This document shows positions 7,086 through 15,463 of a stretch of DNA of 45,999 bases, piece after piece. The stretch spans positions 1-45,999 of the forward strand of contig JAFSYI010000010.1 of assembly GCA_017450065.1 (NCBI GenBank), read 5' to 3'. The first letter of the stretch is position 1, and every line of letters begins with the position of its first letter. Both the position numbers and the translations under genes were made by a program. A model generated the notes under the pieces. The model was not told where the DNA came from, did no database searches, and worked only from the letters and a program-made list of their open reading frames with translations. Source of the DNA: Lachnospiraceae bacterium (GTDB taxonomy: Bacteria; Bacillota; Clostridia; Lachnospirales; Lachnospiraceae).

Positions 7086-7706
7086 ATGAAAAAGAGAACA
7101 AAAGAAATACTCAGGATACTGGATGATCAGTACGGCATAGATACCAAGTGTTATTTGAATTATTACACTCCGTGGCAGCTGCTTATAGCAACAATCCTGT
7201 CGGCTCAGTGTACCGATGCGAGAGTAAACATGGTGACGAAAGAGCTTTTCGTTAAGTATCCGGATGTTAAAGCGTTTGCCGAGGCAGATATTAGCGAGCT
7301 GGAACTGGATATACATGCCACCGGTTTCTATCATAACAAGGCAAGGAATATTATAGCCTGCTGTCGTAAACTGCATGAGGAATATAATGACGAGGTTCCG
7401 TCGGATATAGATGAACTGACTGCGCTGCCCGGCGTAGGCCGCAAAACCGCAAATGTGATCAGGGGGAACATCTTCGGGATCGACAGTATAGTGGTAGATA
7501 CCCATGTGAAGAGGATATCAAAGAAGCTTGGACTTACAAAAGAGGATGATCCTGTTAAGGTAGAGTTCGATCTTATGAAAGAAATACCGAGGGACCACTG
7601 GATACTGATAAACATGCAGCTCATTACTTTTGGACGGGATATCTGCAAAGCAAGAAATCCGGAATGCGAACGCTGCAGGCTGCGAAAGTATTGCAGCTAT
7701 GTCTGA
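7086..7706 (+). CDS. nth: Endonuclease III
   Basis: A 206-residue base-excision-repair DNA glycosylase/AP lyase for oxidised pyrimidines. The helix-hairpin-helix LPGVGRKTANVI carries the catalytic Lys120; VDTHVKRI carries Asp138; the C-terminus has the 4Fe-4S ligand pattern C-x6-C-x2-C-x5-C (CKARNPECERCRLRKYC). Length and catalytic residue numbers match E. coli Nth. I chose the ATG at 7086, with AAGGAAAG upstream; a TTG ten codons earlier is possible. The stop abuts the stop of the convergent gene on the other strand. Confidence 0.95.
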   Translation: MKKRTKEILRILDDQYGIDTKCYLNYYTPWQLLIATILSAQCTDARVNMVTKELFVKYPDVKAFAEADISELELDIHATGFYHNKARNIIACCRKLHEEYNDEVPSDIDELTALPGVGRKTANVIRGNIFGIDSIVVDTHVKRISKKLGLTKEDDPVKVEFDLMKEIPRDHWILINMQLITFGRDICKARNPECERCRLRKYCSYV

Positions 7707-8396
7707 TCAGCGGATCTTTTTGTCCTTTACAAGGTTGTTTATATTGCATTTTTCTTTAAGCACCCGTAGTATCGGTTCGCGCATAAGTGAATTCAATTCC
7801 CCTGCAATTTCAATAAGATGATCGAGCTTATCGAATTCGAAATTCTCTGCATACATATCTGCAAGATTTAAATAGGTAGATTTAAGATCTGTTCTGCATT
7901 CCACAGCAAATTCAAGTACATTTCGGGCATCACCGGTCATGCCGCGTTCAATAAGATGGCCGCCCCATGAATCGAGTGCTCTGACAAGAGTCGTGAAGTT
8001 CTGGTCGTATTCGGTTAGTACAGTCAGGTTCGGAGCACCGTATGAGGACTTTAATTCGGTATTTGATATCCCGGTAAAGTTAACTATCCTGCTGTCCTTT
8101 AGCCGGAGGATCTCATTCTCATCCTGCCTAAGTACATCATCGGTGTTGGATGAGAGACTGTCCGGCGGAGCGGATCCTTTGTTTTCGTCTACTGAAGTCT
8201 GCGAGAAAGGAAGCTTTTCAAAAGGAATGCTGATGTAATCCAGGTCATCAAGACTTTTCTTACGTACGGCATTGGCACGGCTTTCTTCCTCGATAAGCTG
8301 ATCGTCTCCTGTATTGAACCGGTTGGTGGTTGCTTTCATGTATATCATGATGGCCAGAAAACCTATAACCACGGTTGTAAAAATAGGTGATATCAT
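7707..8396 (-). CDS. Membrane-anchored protein of unknown function with helical repeat-like C-terminus
   Basis: A 229-residue protein. Residues 1-20 (MISPIFTTVVIGFLAIMIYM) are one membrane helix without a cleavage site, then a polar, Ser/Asp-rich linker to about residue 120, then a helical region (ALDSWGGHLIERGMTGDARN, LNLADMYAENFEFDKLDHLI) with the spacing of degenerate TPR-like helix pairs. I do not recognise a named family. AAAGGA nine bases before the ATG supports the start. It converges tail-to-tail with nth with no gap and diverges from the 34-residue membrane peptide gene. Confidence 0.65.
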   Translation of the reverse strand: MISPIFTTVVIGFLAIMIYMKATTNRFNTGDDQLIEEESRANAVRKKSLDDLDYISIPFEKLPFSQTSVDENKGSAPPDSLSSNTDDVLRQDENEILRLKDSRIVNFTGISNTELKSSYGAPNLTVLTEYDQNFTTLVRALDSWGGHLIERGMTGDARNVLEFAVECRTDLKSTYLNLADMYAENFEFDKLDHLIEIAGELNSLMREPILRVLKEKCNINNLVKDKKIR

Positions 8397-8442
8397 ATAT
8401 AATAGTCCTTTAGGATATTAAAGGTGGTAGGAGGTATACCTT

Positions 8443-8547
8443 ATGAATTTCTACAATAAAAAATCCAGGAAGATCATGTCCAGTATTATCATAATCATAC
8501 TTGTACTTGCCATGATAGTTCCGACAGTGGCATACCTGGTACAGTAG
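8443..8547 (+). CDS. Small membrane protein, 34 residues
   Basis: MNFYNKKSRK is followed by a continuous hydrophobic segment of about 20 residues (MSSIIIIILVLAMIVPTVAY) ending in LVQ. The basic N-terminus predicts a single helix with the N-terminus inside. A textbook GTAGGAGGT lies seven bases upstream, which argues strongly for translation despite the size. It is divergent from the anchored protein gene, 46 bases away, so the two may share a regulatory region. Small membrane proteins of this type often modulate a larger membrane partner; the partner here is unknown. Confidence 0.75.
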   Translation: MNFYNKKSRKIMSSIIIIILVLAMIVPTVAYLVQ

Positions 8548-8738
8548 AAGCAGTACTTATATATGATATATAATCTTTCGGATTCATGCAAGTATATGTA
8601 AGGCAGGGTATATGGAATTACGTCTGTGCGGGCATAGATATACCTGTTTTGCCGGAATAAAAATAATGGTATCTGTTCAGAACAGGATACTACAGGATGT
8701 AAACAGTGGGAATGGCTTTAAGCCGAAAGGATCGAGTG

Positions 8739-10631
8739 ATGATCGTGGGAAAGCAGTTTAGTAAAAGGTTGGCAATAGCATGTGTTATATCACTGGCTTT
8801 GTCCGGAACCGACTCCGTTCTTGCCAAACAGCAGGAGTCCAAGGTTAAGGATATAAGCAAGTCAGGCGGTATCATACAGTTTGTGGACAGTGAGAGTAAG
8901 GTAAGTACGGATCCTTCAGACAGTACTGATCCTTCGGCAGGTAAGGATGATCAGGGCAGCGGCAAGACGATAACAAAGAGCAGCATGCCAAGTGCCGGGG
9001 TCGGAGCGGTGACCGGTATCGGAGACGAAGAAATAACAATAGATATCACTTCCGGATCGGATTCGGTAGACCTGGAGGCGGAAGATCTGCTTGATAATGA
9101 AAACAGCCTGTCGACCGAGATAAATGTAGAGGTTCCGGCTTCGGTCCATATAGATCCCAATGCGAGGATCAACAAAGGCGTATATGCGGATGATATAGAT
9201 ATTTCCGGTCTGACCTATAAGGAAGCCCAGGCAAAGATCGAGGATTATATAGCGAAGCTCAGGACTACACCCATAGAGCTGAGTTCAATAAATGACAGGG
9301 TTACAACGGTGTCTGCGGGTGATCTCGGAGTTAAGTGGAGCAACAGTGATATTCTCATAGAAGCTCTGGGACTTGGCAAATCAGGAAATGTGATCGCAAG
9401 ATACAAGGCCAATAAGGATCTTGAGGTTGAACATAAGGTATATGATATCAATGTAAAAGCAGATGAAGTAAACGTGAGGAATGTTGTTCAGGCAGAGAGT
9501 GATGAATGCGGTTCCGATGCCAAGGATGCAACAATGACACGTGAAAACGGAGTATTTCATATAACCGAAGGTCAGGAAGGCTTCGGTATAGACGTAGACC
9601 AGTCGGTTGATGCAGTAATGAGTGTGATGGGCGACTGGGATAAGGAAAGCAAACAGATCGAGCTTGTGTCCGGCATGATACAGCCCAGGGGTACTGCGGA
9701 GGATCTTGAAAAGGTGCATGATCTGATAGGTTCTTTCCATACCAGCTTCTCTTCATCGGGGAAGGAACGTTCGGGTAACGTGCGTAATGGTACCAAGCTC
9801 ATAAACGGTAAGCTGATGTATCCCGGTGAGCAGATGTCGGTGTATGGGACGGTAAGCCCGTTTACCGAAGAGAATGGATATTTCCTTGCCGGTTCTTATC
9901 AGAACGGACTTGTGGTAGAGAGCCTTGGCGGAGGTATATGTCAGGTAAGTTCCACGCTTTACAATGCGGTGTTAAGAGCCGAGCTTCAGGTGGATGAACG
10001 TTACAATCATTCAATGATCGTCAATTATGTGGATATGTCGGCTGACGCGGCGATATCAGGAACATCCAAGGATTTCAAGTTTACCAATAACATGGATACT
10101 CCTATTTATATAGAAGGCTATACCACAGATGACAAACAGGTGGTATTTAATATTTACGGAGTGGAAACAAGGCCGTCAAACAGAAGTCTTTCATTTGAGA
10201 GTGTCGAACTTGAGAAGAAAGAGCCTGAAGGCGAGAAGGTGGTAGCGGATCCGAGCCTTCCTGTCGGAGAGATCCATGTTCAGTCGGCACATACCGGTTA
10301 CAGAGGCGAATATTGGAAGATCGTTAAGGTTGACGGAGTGGAGACCGAACGTGAAAGAATAAACAAGAGTACGTATCAGGCAGTTCCCAAGACTGCTACG
10401 GTTGGTACTGCGGCTGACAATCCGGAGATAAGCAACGCTGTAAAGGCTGCGATCGCTACCGGAAGCATTGAATCCTGTAAGGCAACAATAGCCCAGCTGA
10501 AGGATGCAGCCAATGCAGCCGCGATGTTGGCACCCATGCTTCCGCTGCCGGAGGTTCCCGCTGCGGCACCCGAAGCAACCGAAGCCGCACCTGCTCCCGA
10601 GGCGCCTGCTTCCGAAGCACCGGCAGAATAA
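8739..10631 (+). CDS. Secreted or anchored VanW/YoaR-family protein
   Basis: A 630-residue exported protein. Residues 1-30 form a signal peptide or anchor (KRLAIACVISLALSG then TDSVLA). An Asp/Ser-rich linker follows, then a YoaR-type putative peptidoglycan-binding domain starting near GVYADDIDISGLTYKEAQ. The VanW domain contains NVRNGTKLINGKLMYPGEQ, ESLGGGICQVSSTLYNAVL and YNHSMIV, the hallmark motifs. After a G5-like segment (HVQSAHTGYRGEYWKIVK) comes an Ala/Pro/Glu-rich tail (PEVPAAAPEATEAAPAPEAP) that could span or bind the wall. The family has no proven activity. The ATG at 8739 follows AAAGGATCGAGTG. Confidence 0.85.
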   Translation: MIVGKQFSKRLAIACVISLALSGTDSVLAKQQESKVKDISKSGGIIQFVDSESKVSTDPSDSTDPSAGKDDQGSGKTITKSSMPSAGVGAVTGIGDEEITIDITSGSDSVDLEAEDLLDNENSLSTEINVEVPASVHIDPNARINKGVYADDIDISGLTYKEAQAKIEDYIAKLRTTPIELSSINDRVTTVSAGDLGVKWSNSDILIEALGLGKSGNVIARYKANKDLEVEHKVYDINVKADEVNVRNVVQAESDECGSDAKDATMTRENGVFHITEGQEGFGIDVDQSVDAVMSVMGDWDKESKQIELVSGMIQPRGTAEDLEKVHDLIGSFHTSFSSSGKERSGNVRNGTKLINGKLMYPGEQMSVYGTVSPFTEENGYFLAGSYQNGLVVESLGGGICQVSSTLYNAVLRAELQVDERYNHSMIVNYVDMSADAAISGTSKDFKFTNNMDTPIYIEGYTTDDKQVVFNIYGVETRPSNRSLSFESVELEKKEPEGEKVVADPSLPVGEIHVQSAHTGYRGEYWKIVKVDGVETERERINKSTYQAVPKTATVGTAADNPEISNAVKAAIATGSIESCKATIAQLKDAANAAAMLAPMLPLPEVPAAAPEATEAAPAPEAPASEAPAE

Positions 10632-10680
10632 TTTATTTATGTATGACATATAAGTGCGATATATGAGGTTGTAATAATAT

Positions 10681-11670
10681 ATGAATGTTGGCAAGGTACC
10701 CGAATCGGTACTTAAAAGATCGATAATAAAGCAGATCAAGACAAAACGTCCGGAAATAATAACGGGTGCGGCGGTAGGTGAGGACTGCGCAGCCATCCGT
10801 CTTGAGGATGGAGAGGTATATGTTACAAGTACCGATCCGATAACCGGAACATCTCATGAGATAGGAGCCCTGGCAGTTCATGTTACGGCAAATGATATAG
10901 CATCCGCAGGTGCTGAGGTTATTGGTGTAATGCTGTCCGTGCTGCTTCCGGACGGTACCGAAGAAGAAGAACTTAAGTCGATCATGAAGCAGGTGGAAGA
11001 GACCTGCCATGAGCTTAATATACAGACAATAGGTGGCCATACCGAAGTTACCAGAGTGGTGAACCAGCCTGTAATAACCGTTACGGGCATCGGAAAGGTA
11101 TTAAGGGATAAGCTGGTAACCACAGGAGGCGCAAGACCGGGAGATGACGTGGTGGTCACCAAGTGGATCGGTCTTGAAGGAACTTCAATAATAGCGCGTG
11201 AGATGAAGGATGTACTGCTTGGGCGGTTCAATCCTTCATTTGTGGATAAGGCAGCTGATTTTATTAAATATCTGTCGGTAGTTCCCGATTCCGCCGTGGC
11301 CGTGAAACATAATGTTACAGCCATGCATGATGTAACGGAAGGCGGAATATTCGGTGCGCTGTGGGAGGTCGCCGAGGCATCCCATACAGGTCTCAGGATA
11401 GACTTAAGAAGTATCCCTGTAAGACAGGAAACAATAGAGATATGTGAAGTGTTTGGAATAAATCCATATCAGCTGATATCCAGCGGATCCATGCTTATAA
11501 CTTCACCAAACGGGCATGAGATAGCCGATGCACTTAAGGAAGCCGGTATAAACGCAGCCGTTATAGGTAAGGTGACGGAAGGCAATGACCGCATACTGAT
11601 AAACGGGGAAGAAACAAGGTATCTTGAACCGCCAAGAGCGGATGAACTGTACAGGATATACGAGGCCTGA
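10681..11670 (+). CDS. AIR synthase-related (HypE/ThiL-fold) protein
   Basis: A 329-residue protein of the PurM/SelD/ThiL/HypE ATP-binding fold. The N-terminal domain has GAAVGEDCAAIRL and TSTDPITGT, the metal-ATP acidic motif, then VTANDIASAGAEVIGVMLS and IGGHTEVTR. The C-terminal domain has AMHDVTEGGIFGALWEVAEA. It is closest in layout to HypE-like orphan proteins, but the C-terminal Cys that HypE uses in cyanide-ligand synthesis is absent (the protein ends LYRIYEA), and no hyp genes are near, so a hydrogenase role is unlikely. It lies 49 bases after the VanW gene and may share its transcript. The substrate is unknown. Confidence 0.8.
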   Translation: MNVGKVPESVLKRSIIKQIKTKRPEIITGAAVGEDCAAIRLEDGEVYVTSTDPITGTSHEIGALAVHVTANDIASAGAEVIGVMLSVLLPDGTEEEELKSIMKQVEETCHELNIQTIGGHTEVTRVVNQPVITVTGIGKVLRDKLVTTGGARPGDDVVVTKWIGLEGTSIIAREMKDVLLGRFNPSFVDKAADFIKYLSVVPDSAVAVKHNVTAMHDVTEGGIFGALWEVAEASHTGLRIDLRSIPVRQETIEICEVFGINPYQLISSGSMLITSPNGHEIADALKEAGINAAVIGKVTEGNDRILINGEETRYLEPPRADELYRIYEA

Positions 11671-11775
11671 GACGGTGGAACGGTATATCTGTGCAGAACA
11701 GTTCTGAAATAAAAATGTCTTCTGTTATGAATGATTTCAAATATTCAAGCTGATAGATCAGGGAAAGGAAGAAAA

Positions 11776-12258
11776 ATGAGAGAAAAAATCCTGAATTACA
11801 TTGAAAAAAACAGTCGTGTGGAGCTTAAAGAACTGGCTGTTCTTCTTGGAACTACCGAGGCTGAAATAGCTCAGGAGCTTGCGGACATGGAGGCGGAAGG
11901 AATCATATGCGGTTATCATACCCTTATAGACTGGGATAAGGTAACTACAGATCGTGTCAACGCACTTATAGAGGTCAGGGTAACGCCGCAGAGAGGACAC
12001 GGTTTTGATGCCATAGCGGAGCGTATTTACAAATACCCCGAAGTGAATGCCACCTACCTTATTTCGGGAGGATATGATCTTCTTGTATCACTGGAAGGCA
12101 AGACGCTAAAGGAGGTCAGCAGCTTTGTCAGCCAGAAGCTTTCTACTCTTGAATATGTGATCTCAACAACAACACATTTTGTACTGAAGAAATATAAGGA
12201 TCACGGAACCATCTTAAACGGTGAGACCAATGATGAAAGGATGATAATGACGCCATGA
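11776..12258 (+). CDS. Lrp/AsnC-family transcriptional regulator
   Basis: A 160-residue regulator. The N-terminal winged helix (MREKILNYIEKNSRVELKEL, TTEAEIAQELADMEAEGIICG) is followed by the RAM effector domain (NALIEVRVTPQRGHGFDAIA, VNATYLISGGYDLLVSLEG). Such proteins respond to amino acids. AGGAAG lies before the ATG at 11776. The stop overlaps the ATG of the aminotransferase gene by 4 bases (ATGA type), so the two are translated together and the regulator very likely controls the aminotransferase or responds to its substrate. Confidence 0.9.
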   Translation: MREKILNYIEKNSRVELKELAVLLGTTEAEIAQELADMEAEGIICGYHTLIDWDKVTTDRVNALIEVRVTPQRGHGFDAIAERIYKYPEVNATYLISGGYDLLVSLEGKTLKEVSSFVSQKLSTLEYVISTTTHFVLKKYKDHGTILNGETNDERMIMTP

Positions 12259-13424
12259 GAAACCCTTTATCGGAAACAATAGTCAGTATCAAGCCGTCGG
12301 GGATAAGGAAGTTCTTTGATATTGCCAGTGAGATGAAGGATGTAATATCCCTTGGCGTCGGTGAGCCTGATTTCGATACGCCCTGGTTCATAAGAGACGA
12401 GGGAATATATTCACTGGAAAAGGGACGTACCTTCTATACATCCAATTCCGGACTGATCGAGCTCAGAGAGGAGATATGCAGGTATCTTAAACGCCGTGTT
12501 GACGTAGATTATGAGGCAAAATCAGAGGTTATAATAACTGTCGGAGGAAGTGAAGCGATAGACATAGCGATGCGTGCCATGCTTGATTCAGGGGATGAGG
12601 TTCTGATACCTCAGCCAAGCTACGTATCATATGAACCATGTGTTATTCTTGCGGGAGGCAAGCCTGTAATAATAGAGCTTAAGAATGAGAACGAGTTCAA
12701 GCTTACCAAACAGGAGCTGCTTGACGCGATCACCGATAAAACAAAGATCCTTGTAATGCCGTTTCCCAATAATCCTACAGGTGCGGTTATGACAAGGGAG
12801 GAACTTGAGGATATCGCAGAGGTTTGTATAGAGAAAGACATATTTGTTCTTTCTGATGAGATTTACAGCGAGCTCACATATTGCGGAGATCACTGTTCAA
12901 TAGCTTCCCTGCCCGGAATGAAGGAAAGAACGATATTAATAAACGGCTTTTCCAAGGGTTTTGCAATGACCGGCTGGAGACTCGGATATGCCTGCGGTCC
13001 TCATGCGATAATTGAGCAGATGACCAAGATACATCAGTTCTGCATCATGTGTGCGCCTACGACCAGTCAGTATGCTGCTGTAGAAGCTTTAAGAAACGGC
13101 GACAAAGATGTTGAGAGGATGAGGGAGTCCTATAATCAAAGAAGGCGTTATTTAATGAATGCGTTTAAAGAGATGGGTCTTCCATGCTTTGAACCATTTG
13201 GAGCATTTTATGTTTTCCCGTGCATTAAGGAGTTCAATATGACGTCCGAGGAGTTCGCATTTGCTCTTCTTGATGCCAAAAAGCTTGCGGTTGTTCCCGG
13301 ATCGGCATTTGGAGACAGTGGAGAAGGATTCATTCGAATATCCTATGCATATTCTCTCGATAAGCTCAAAGCAGCGATGCAGAAGCTCTCCGAGTATGTT
13401 GAAGAGCTCCGCAGGAAGCACTGA
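12255..13424 (+). CDS. Class I/II PLP-dependent aminotransferase
   Basis: A 389-residue fold-type I enzyme. SLGVGEPDFDTPWFI near residue 33 is the substrate loop; VTVGGSEAIDIAMRA-type text (TVGGSEAIDIAMRAMLDSGD) binds the PLP phosphate; PFPNNPTGAV and VLSDEIYSEL hold the Asn and Asp; INGFSKGFAMTGWRLGYACG carries the Schiff-base Lys; GFIRISYAYSLDKL the substrate-binding Arg. It is similar to aspartate/aromatic or PatA/AlaT-like aminotransferases of clostridia; the amino donor cannot be fixed by eye. It is coupled to the Lrp-type gene and followed by a strong terminator. Confidence 0.9.
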   Translation: MRNPLSETIVSIKPSGIRKFFDIASEMKDVISLGVGEPDFDTPWFIRDEGIYSLEKGRTFYTSNSGLIELREEICRYLKRRVDVDYEAKSEVIITVGGSEAIDIAMRAMLDSGDEVLIPQPSYVSYEPCVILAGGKPVIIELKNENEFKLTKQELLDAITDKTKILVMPFPNNPTGAVMTREELEDIAEVCIEKDIFVLSDEIYSELTYCGDHCSIASLPGMKERTILINGFSKGFAMTGWRLGYACGPHAIIEQMTKIHQFCIMCAPTTSQYAAVEALRNGDKDVERMRESYNQRRRYLMNAFKEMGLPCFEPFGAFYVFPCIKEFNMTSEEFAFALLDAKKLAVVPGSAFGDSGEGFIRISYAYSLDKLKAAMQKLSEYVEELRRKH

Positions 13425-13510
13425 ACCGGCAGGATATTTTGGAGACCGCAAACAGGCATGAAAACATTTAAAGATGATTTAATAAAAGAGATAAACAGTA
13501 TAAACCATGA

Positions 13511-13540
13511 AAAGCCCGTATTTACGGGCTTTCTTTATTT
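13511..13540 (+). terminator. Rho-independent terminator of the Lrp-aminotransferase pair
   Basis: AAAGCCCGT, loop ATTT, ACGGGCTTT, then CTTTATTT. A compact strong hairpin 87 bases after the aminotransferase stop. Confidence 0.9.
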
Positions 13541-13897
13541 CCAAGGTTTTATTGAGAAAGAATAATAGAACAAAAATCAGTAAAATAATCCGGGATTTTG
13601 CAGTCAGAAGGATTAAATCTTAAATCGCAGGTGAAAAAATACAAGGGTGCTGCTGAAAAACAGAAACGCCGTCATGCGCTAAATCATGATTCTATAAACC
13701 CGAAAACAGAAAAGCTGTTCGGGATAGTATGTTCGAGCTACCGGCATACCAGAATGTAAATTCGAGCCAATTACTACGTTATTAAAATTAAATCGATATT
13801 TAATTGAAATTCTGAAAAATAAGGCATTTAGATACATACTGTTATTGTATGAAATAAATGTTCTGTACATAATATTTAACAAATTTGTAAAATTTTG
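13541..13897. other. AT-rich intergenic region
   Basis: About 360 bases with no supported gene. It is AT-rich, with short open frames only, none with a ribosome binding site. Confidence 0.5.
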
Positions 13898-13926
13898 GTG
13901 ACAATACACAAAATGTAGTGTATAAT
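13898..13926 (+). promoter_or_regulatory. Promoter of the CAP-domain protein gene
   Basis: GTGACA (13898-13903), 17-base spacer, TATAAT (13921-13926). The predicted transcription start near 13933 gives a leader of about 210 bases. Confidence 0.7.
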
Positions 13927-13934
13927 GTCTTGCA

Positions 13935-14130
13935 AGAGGTCATATTGCGCCATATATAGAAAGAAGGAATGCAGAAGCGATGTGGGGGCATCGTTTTCCG
14001 GCCCGGCTGCGATATGTGCCTGAAGGGGTCGCCGTATGGTTTGGGGAAAGACTGTATGGTGAAGTATTTCGTTTGAAGACTGATCTTACAGAACCGTATT
14101 TATAACCGGGCAAACGAATTACTTAAAGAA
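13935..14130 (+). promoter_or_regulatory. Long structured 5' leader, unidentified
   Basis: The leader is GC-richer than the DNA before it. It can form CGATG-loop-CATCG (about 13979-13997) enclosed by GCAG and CTGC, with GGAAAGACTG- and CCGTATGG/TGTATGG-type repeated segments after it. The conserved cores of the c-di-GMP-I and ydaO (c-di-AMP) riboswitches, which often precede wall-related genes, are not recognisable. It could be an unrecognised riboswitch, a thermosensor or simply a stable leader. Confidence 0.35.
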
Positions 14131-14143
14131 GGGAGATACAATA

Positions 14144-15136
14144 ATGAACAAGACGATCCGATTAACGGCAGCAACAGCCGCGTGTGTTCTGTTTGCTTTT
14201 TTGCCTGCTAAAGGGGTAAAGGCAGACGAACTTCTTATCACATCATATCAGGAGTTATCGGCTCCGGATTCCGGTTTGATCAAAAGTGAAGAAATCCTTT
14301 CATTCGATGGACCATTATTAAAAGAGGATGTTCTTATCGCAAATGATTCTCCGATAGTGGAGAGAGACATTCTGCCTGGCAATGATATCGGTAATAATAC
14401 AGGCTTCCGGTCTTACGACAACAGTAATGATGAGATCCTTCTTACCGATGTCGGTAATTTGAATGGGTATGACAGTAATGCCCTGATCATTGAAGATATT
14501 GAAAGGACGTATAACAGGAATACGGACGATACACTGGTCGTCGAGACAGGCGCTGTCCGGACCGATGCGTCTGTCAACAGTAATGTTACTCATATTAATA
14601 AGGAAAGAAATGACAAAGAGACTGACGTTCAGGCATCTGATAAGAGCAAAACAGTATCAGCTCCGGATTCGGGAAAAACAAGAACCGTAACGAAGGTAAA
14701 GACATCCACAGATAACAAAACACGTGCAACCGTATCGAACGAGGCTGCTTCGAGCGAAACATCGACAGATATCAGACAGAAAATGCTTGATGAGATCAAT
14801 AAGAAACGTGCCAAGGCAGGTGTATGCCGCCTTACGCTCAATAATGATCTTAATAAAGTAGCTCAGAAAAGAGTTAACGAAGTGACGAAACGGTTTGCGC
14901 ATACCAGAGCAGACGGAAGGTACTGGGTAACCATACTATCGGAGAACGGAATAGACTATGACTACGCAGGAGAGAATCTTGCACGTTATTTCAGTACACC
15001 TGAACAGGTGGTAAATTCATGGTCCTGCTCGCCTTCACATAACAGGTGTATGCTTAACGGCGATTATACTCAGGCCGGTATAGGAACAGTTACGGTTAAC
15101 GGATGCACCTACTGGACGCTTACTCTGACAGACTGA
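14144..15136 (+). CDS. Secreted CAP/SCP-domain protein
   Basis: A 330-residue exported protein. The signal peptide ends KGVKA-DE (about residue 28). The middle 180 residues are a low-complexity, Asp/Ser/Thr-rich spacer. The C-terminal 125 residues are a CAP domain (MLDEINKKRAKAGVCRLTLN, KRFAHTRADGRYWV, DYAGENLARYF, VVNSWSCSPSHNRCML), with the His and Glu of the CAP cavity present in FAHT and GENL. Bacterial CAP proteins are extracellular and of unsettled function. GAAGGGAGATACAAT gives a good start. It is transcribed alone from a promoter 210 bases upstream. Confidence 0.9.
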   Translation: MNKTIRLTAATAACVLFAFLPAKGVKADELLITSYQELSAPDSGLIKSEEILSFDGPLLKEDVLIANDSPIVERDILPGNDIGNNTGFRSYDNSNDEILLTDVGNLNGYDSNALIIEDIERTYNRNTDDTLVVETGAVRTDASVNSNVTHINKERNDKETDVQASDKSKTVSAPDSGKTRTVTKVKTSTDNKTRATVSNEAASSETSTDIRQKMLDEINKKRAKAGVCRLTLNNDLNKVAQKRVNEVTKRFAHTRADGRYWVTILSENGIDYDYAGENLARYFSTPEQVVNSWSCSPSHNRCMLNGDYTQAGIGTVTVNGCTYWTLTLTD

Positions 15137-15195
15137 TGATTCAAGGGTCAAAAGCCTGTTAACACCAAAAAAATATAGTTTTGCCCCCTGAATCA
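15137..15195. repeat. Repeat family A, compact copy
   Basis: TGATTCAAGGGTCAAAA (15137-15153) pairs with 15179-15195 at 15 of 17 positions. Between them are GCCTGTTAACACC and AAATATAG, which match the inner ends of the long copy at 1512-1760 in reverse orientation. It starts directly after the CAP stop codon and may double as a terminator. Confidence 0.65.
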
Positions 15196-15271
15196 TGATA
15201 TACTATTAAATCAGTAGTGGATGAATCCAAAACAGCAAAAAAACGCAGTATTTTGAGCCTGTTCTGAATAG

Positions 15272-15398
15272 TTATAGTAAACGAAATAAATAATTTCGTT
15301 TACTATACCAAATTGATGCACACGATTGCGATAGGATGGGCATCTTCGATGCCTCGCAATCGGCGCAAAGTGAACGAACTAAATTCGTTCACTATACA
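15272..15398. repeat. Palindromic element with two terminal hairpins (TATAGTAAACGAA ends)
   Basis: The left end is a perfect hairpin, 15-base arms 15273-15287 and 15293-15307 with a 5-base loop. The right end is a 10-base hairpin, 15369-15378 and 15384-15393. The outer sequences TATAGTAAACGAA and TATAGTGAACGAA (reverse strand) are inverted copies. A third, nested stem (GATTGCGA/TCGCAATC around GGCATC-TTC-GATGCC) lies between them. A partial copy is at 871-898. There is no coding frame. Confidence 0.7.
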
Positions 15399-15463
15399 AT
15401 TATATATTGAACATTCACAGAGACAGTGGCCGTTAAGACAGACGTCAGGAGGGAAGAGAAGGT

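Noticed and set aside
10681-11670. Naming the AIR-synthase-like gene hypE
   Set aside because: The C-terminal Cys needed for HypE chemistry is absent and there are no hydrogenase genes nearby.
13935-14130. c-di-GMP-I or ydaO riboswitch in the CAP leader
   Set aside because: The conserved core motifs of neither class can be seen; left as an unidentified structured leader.
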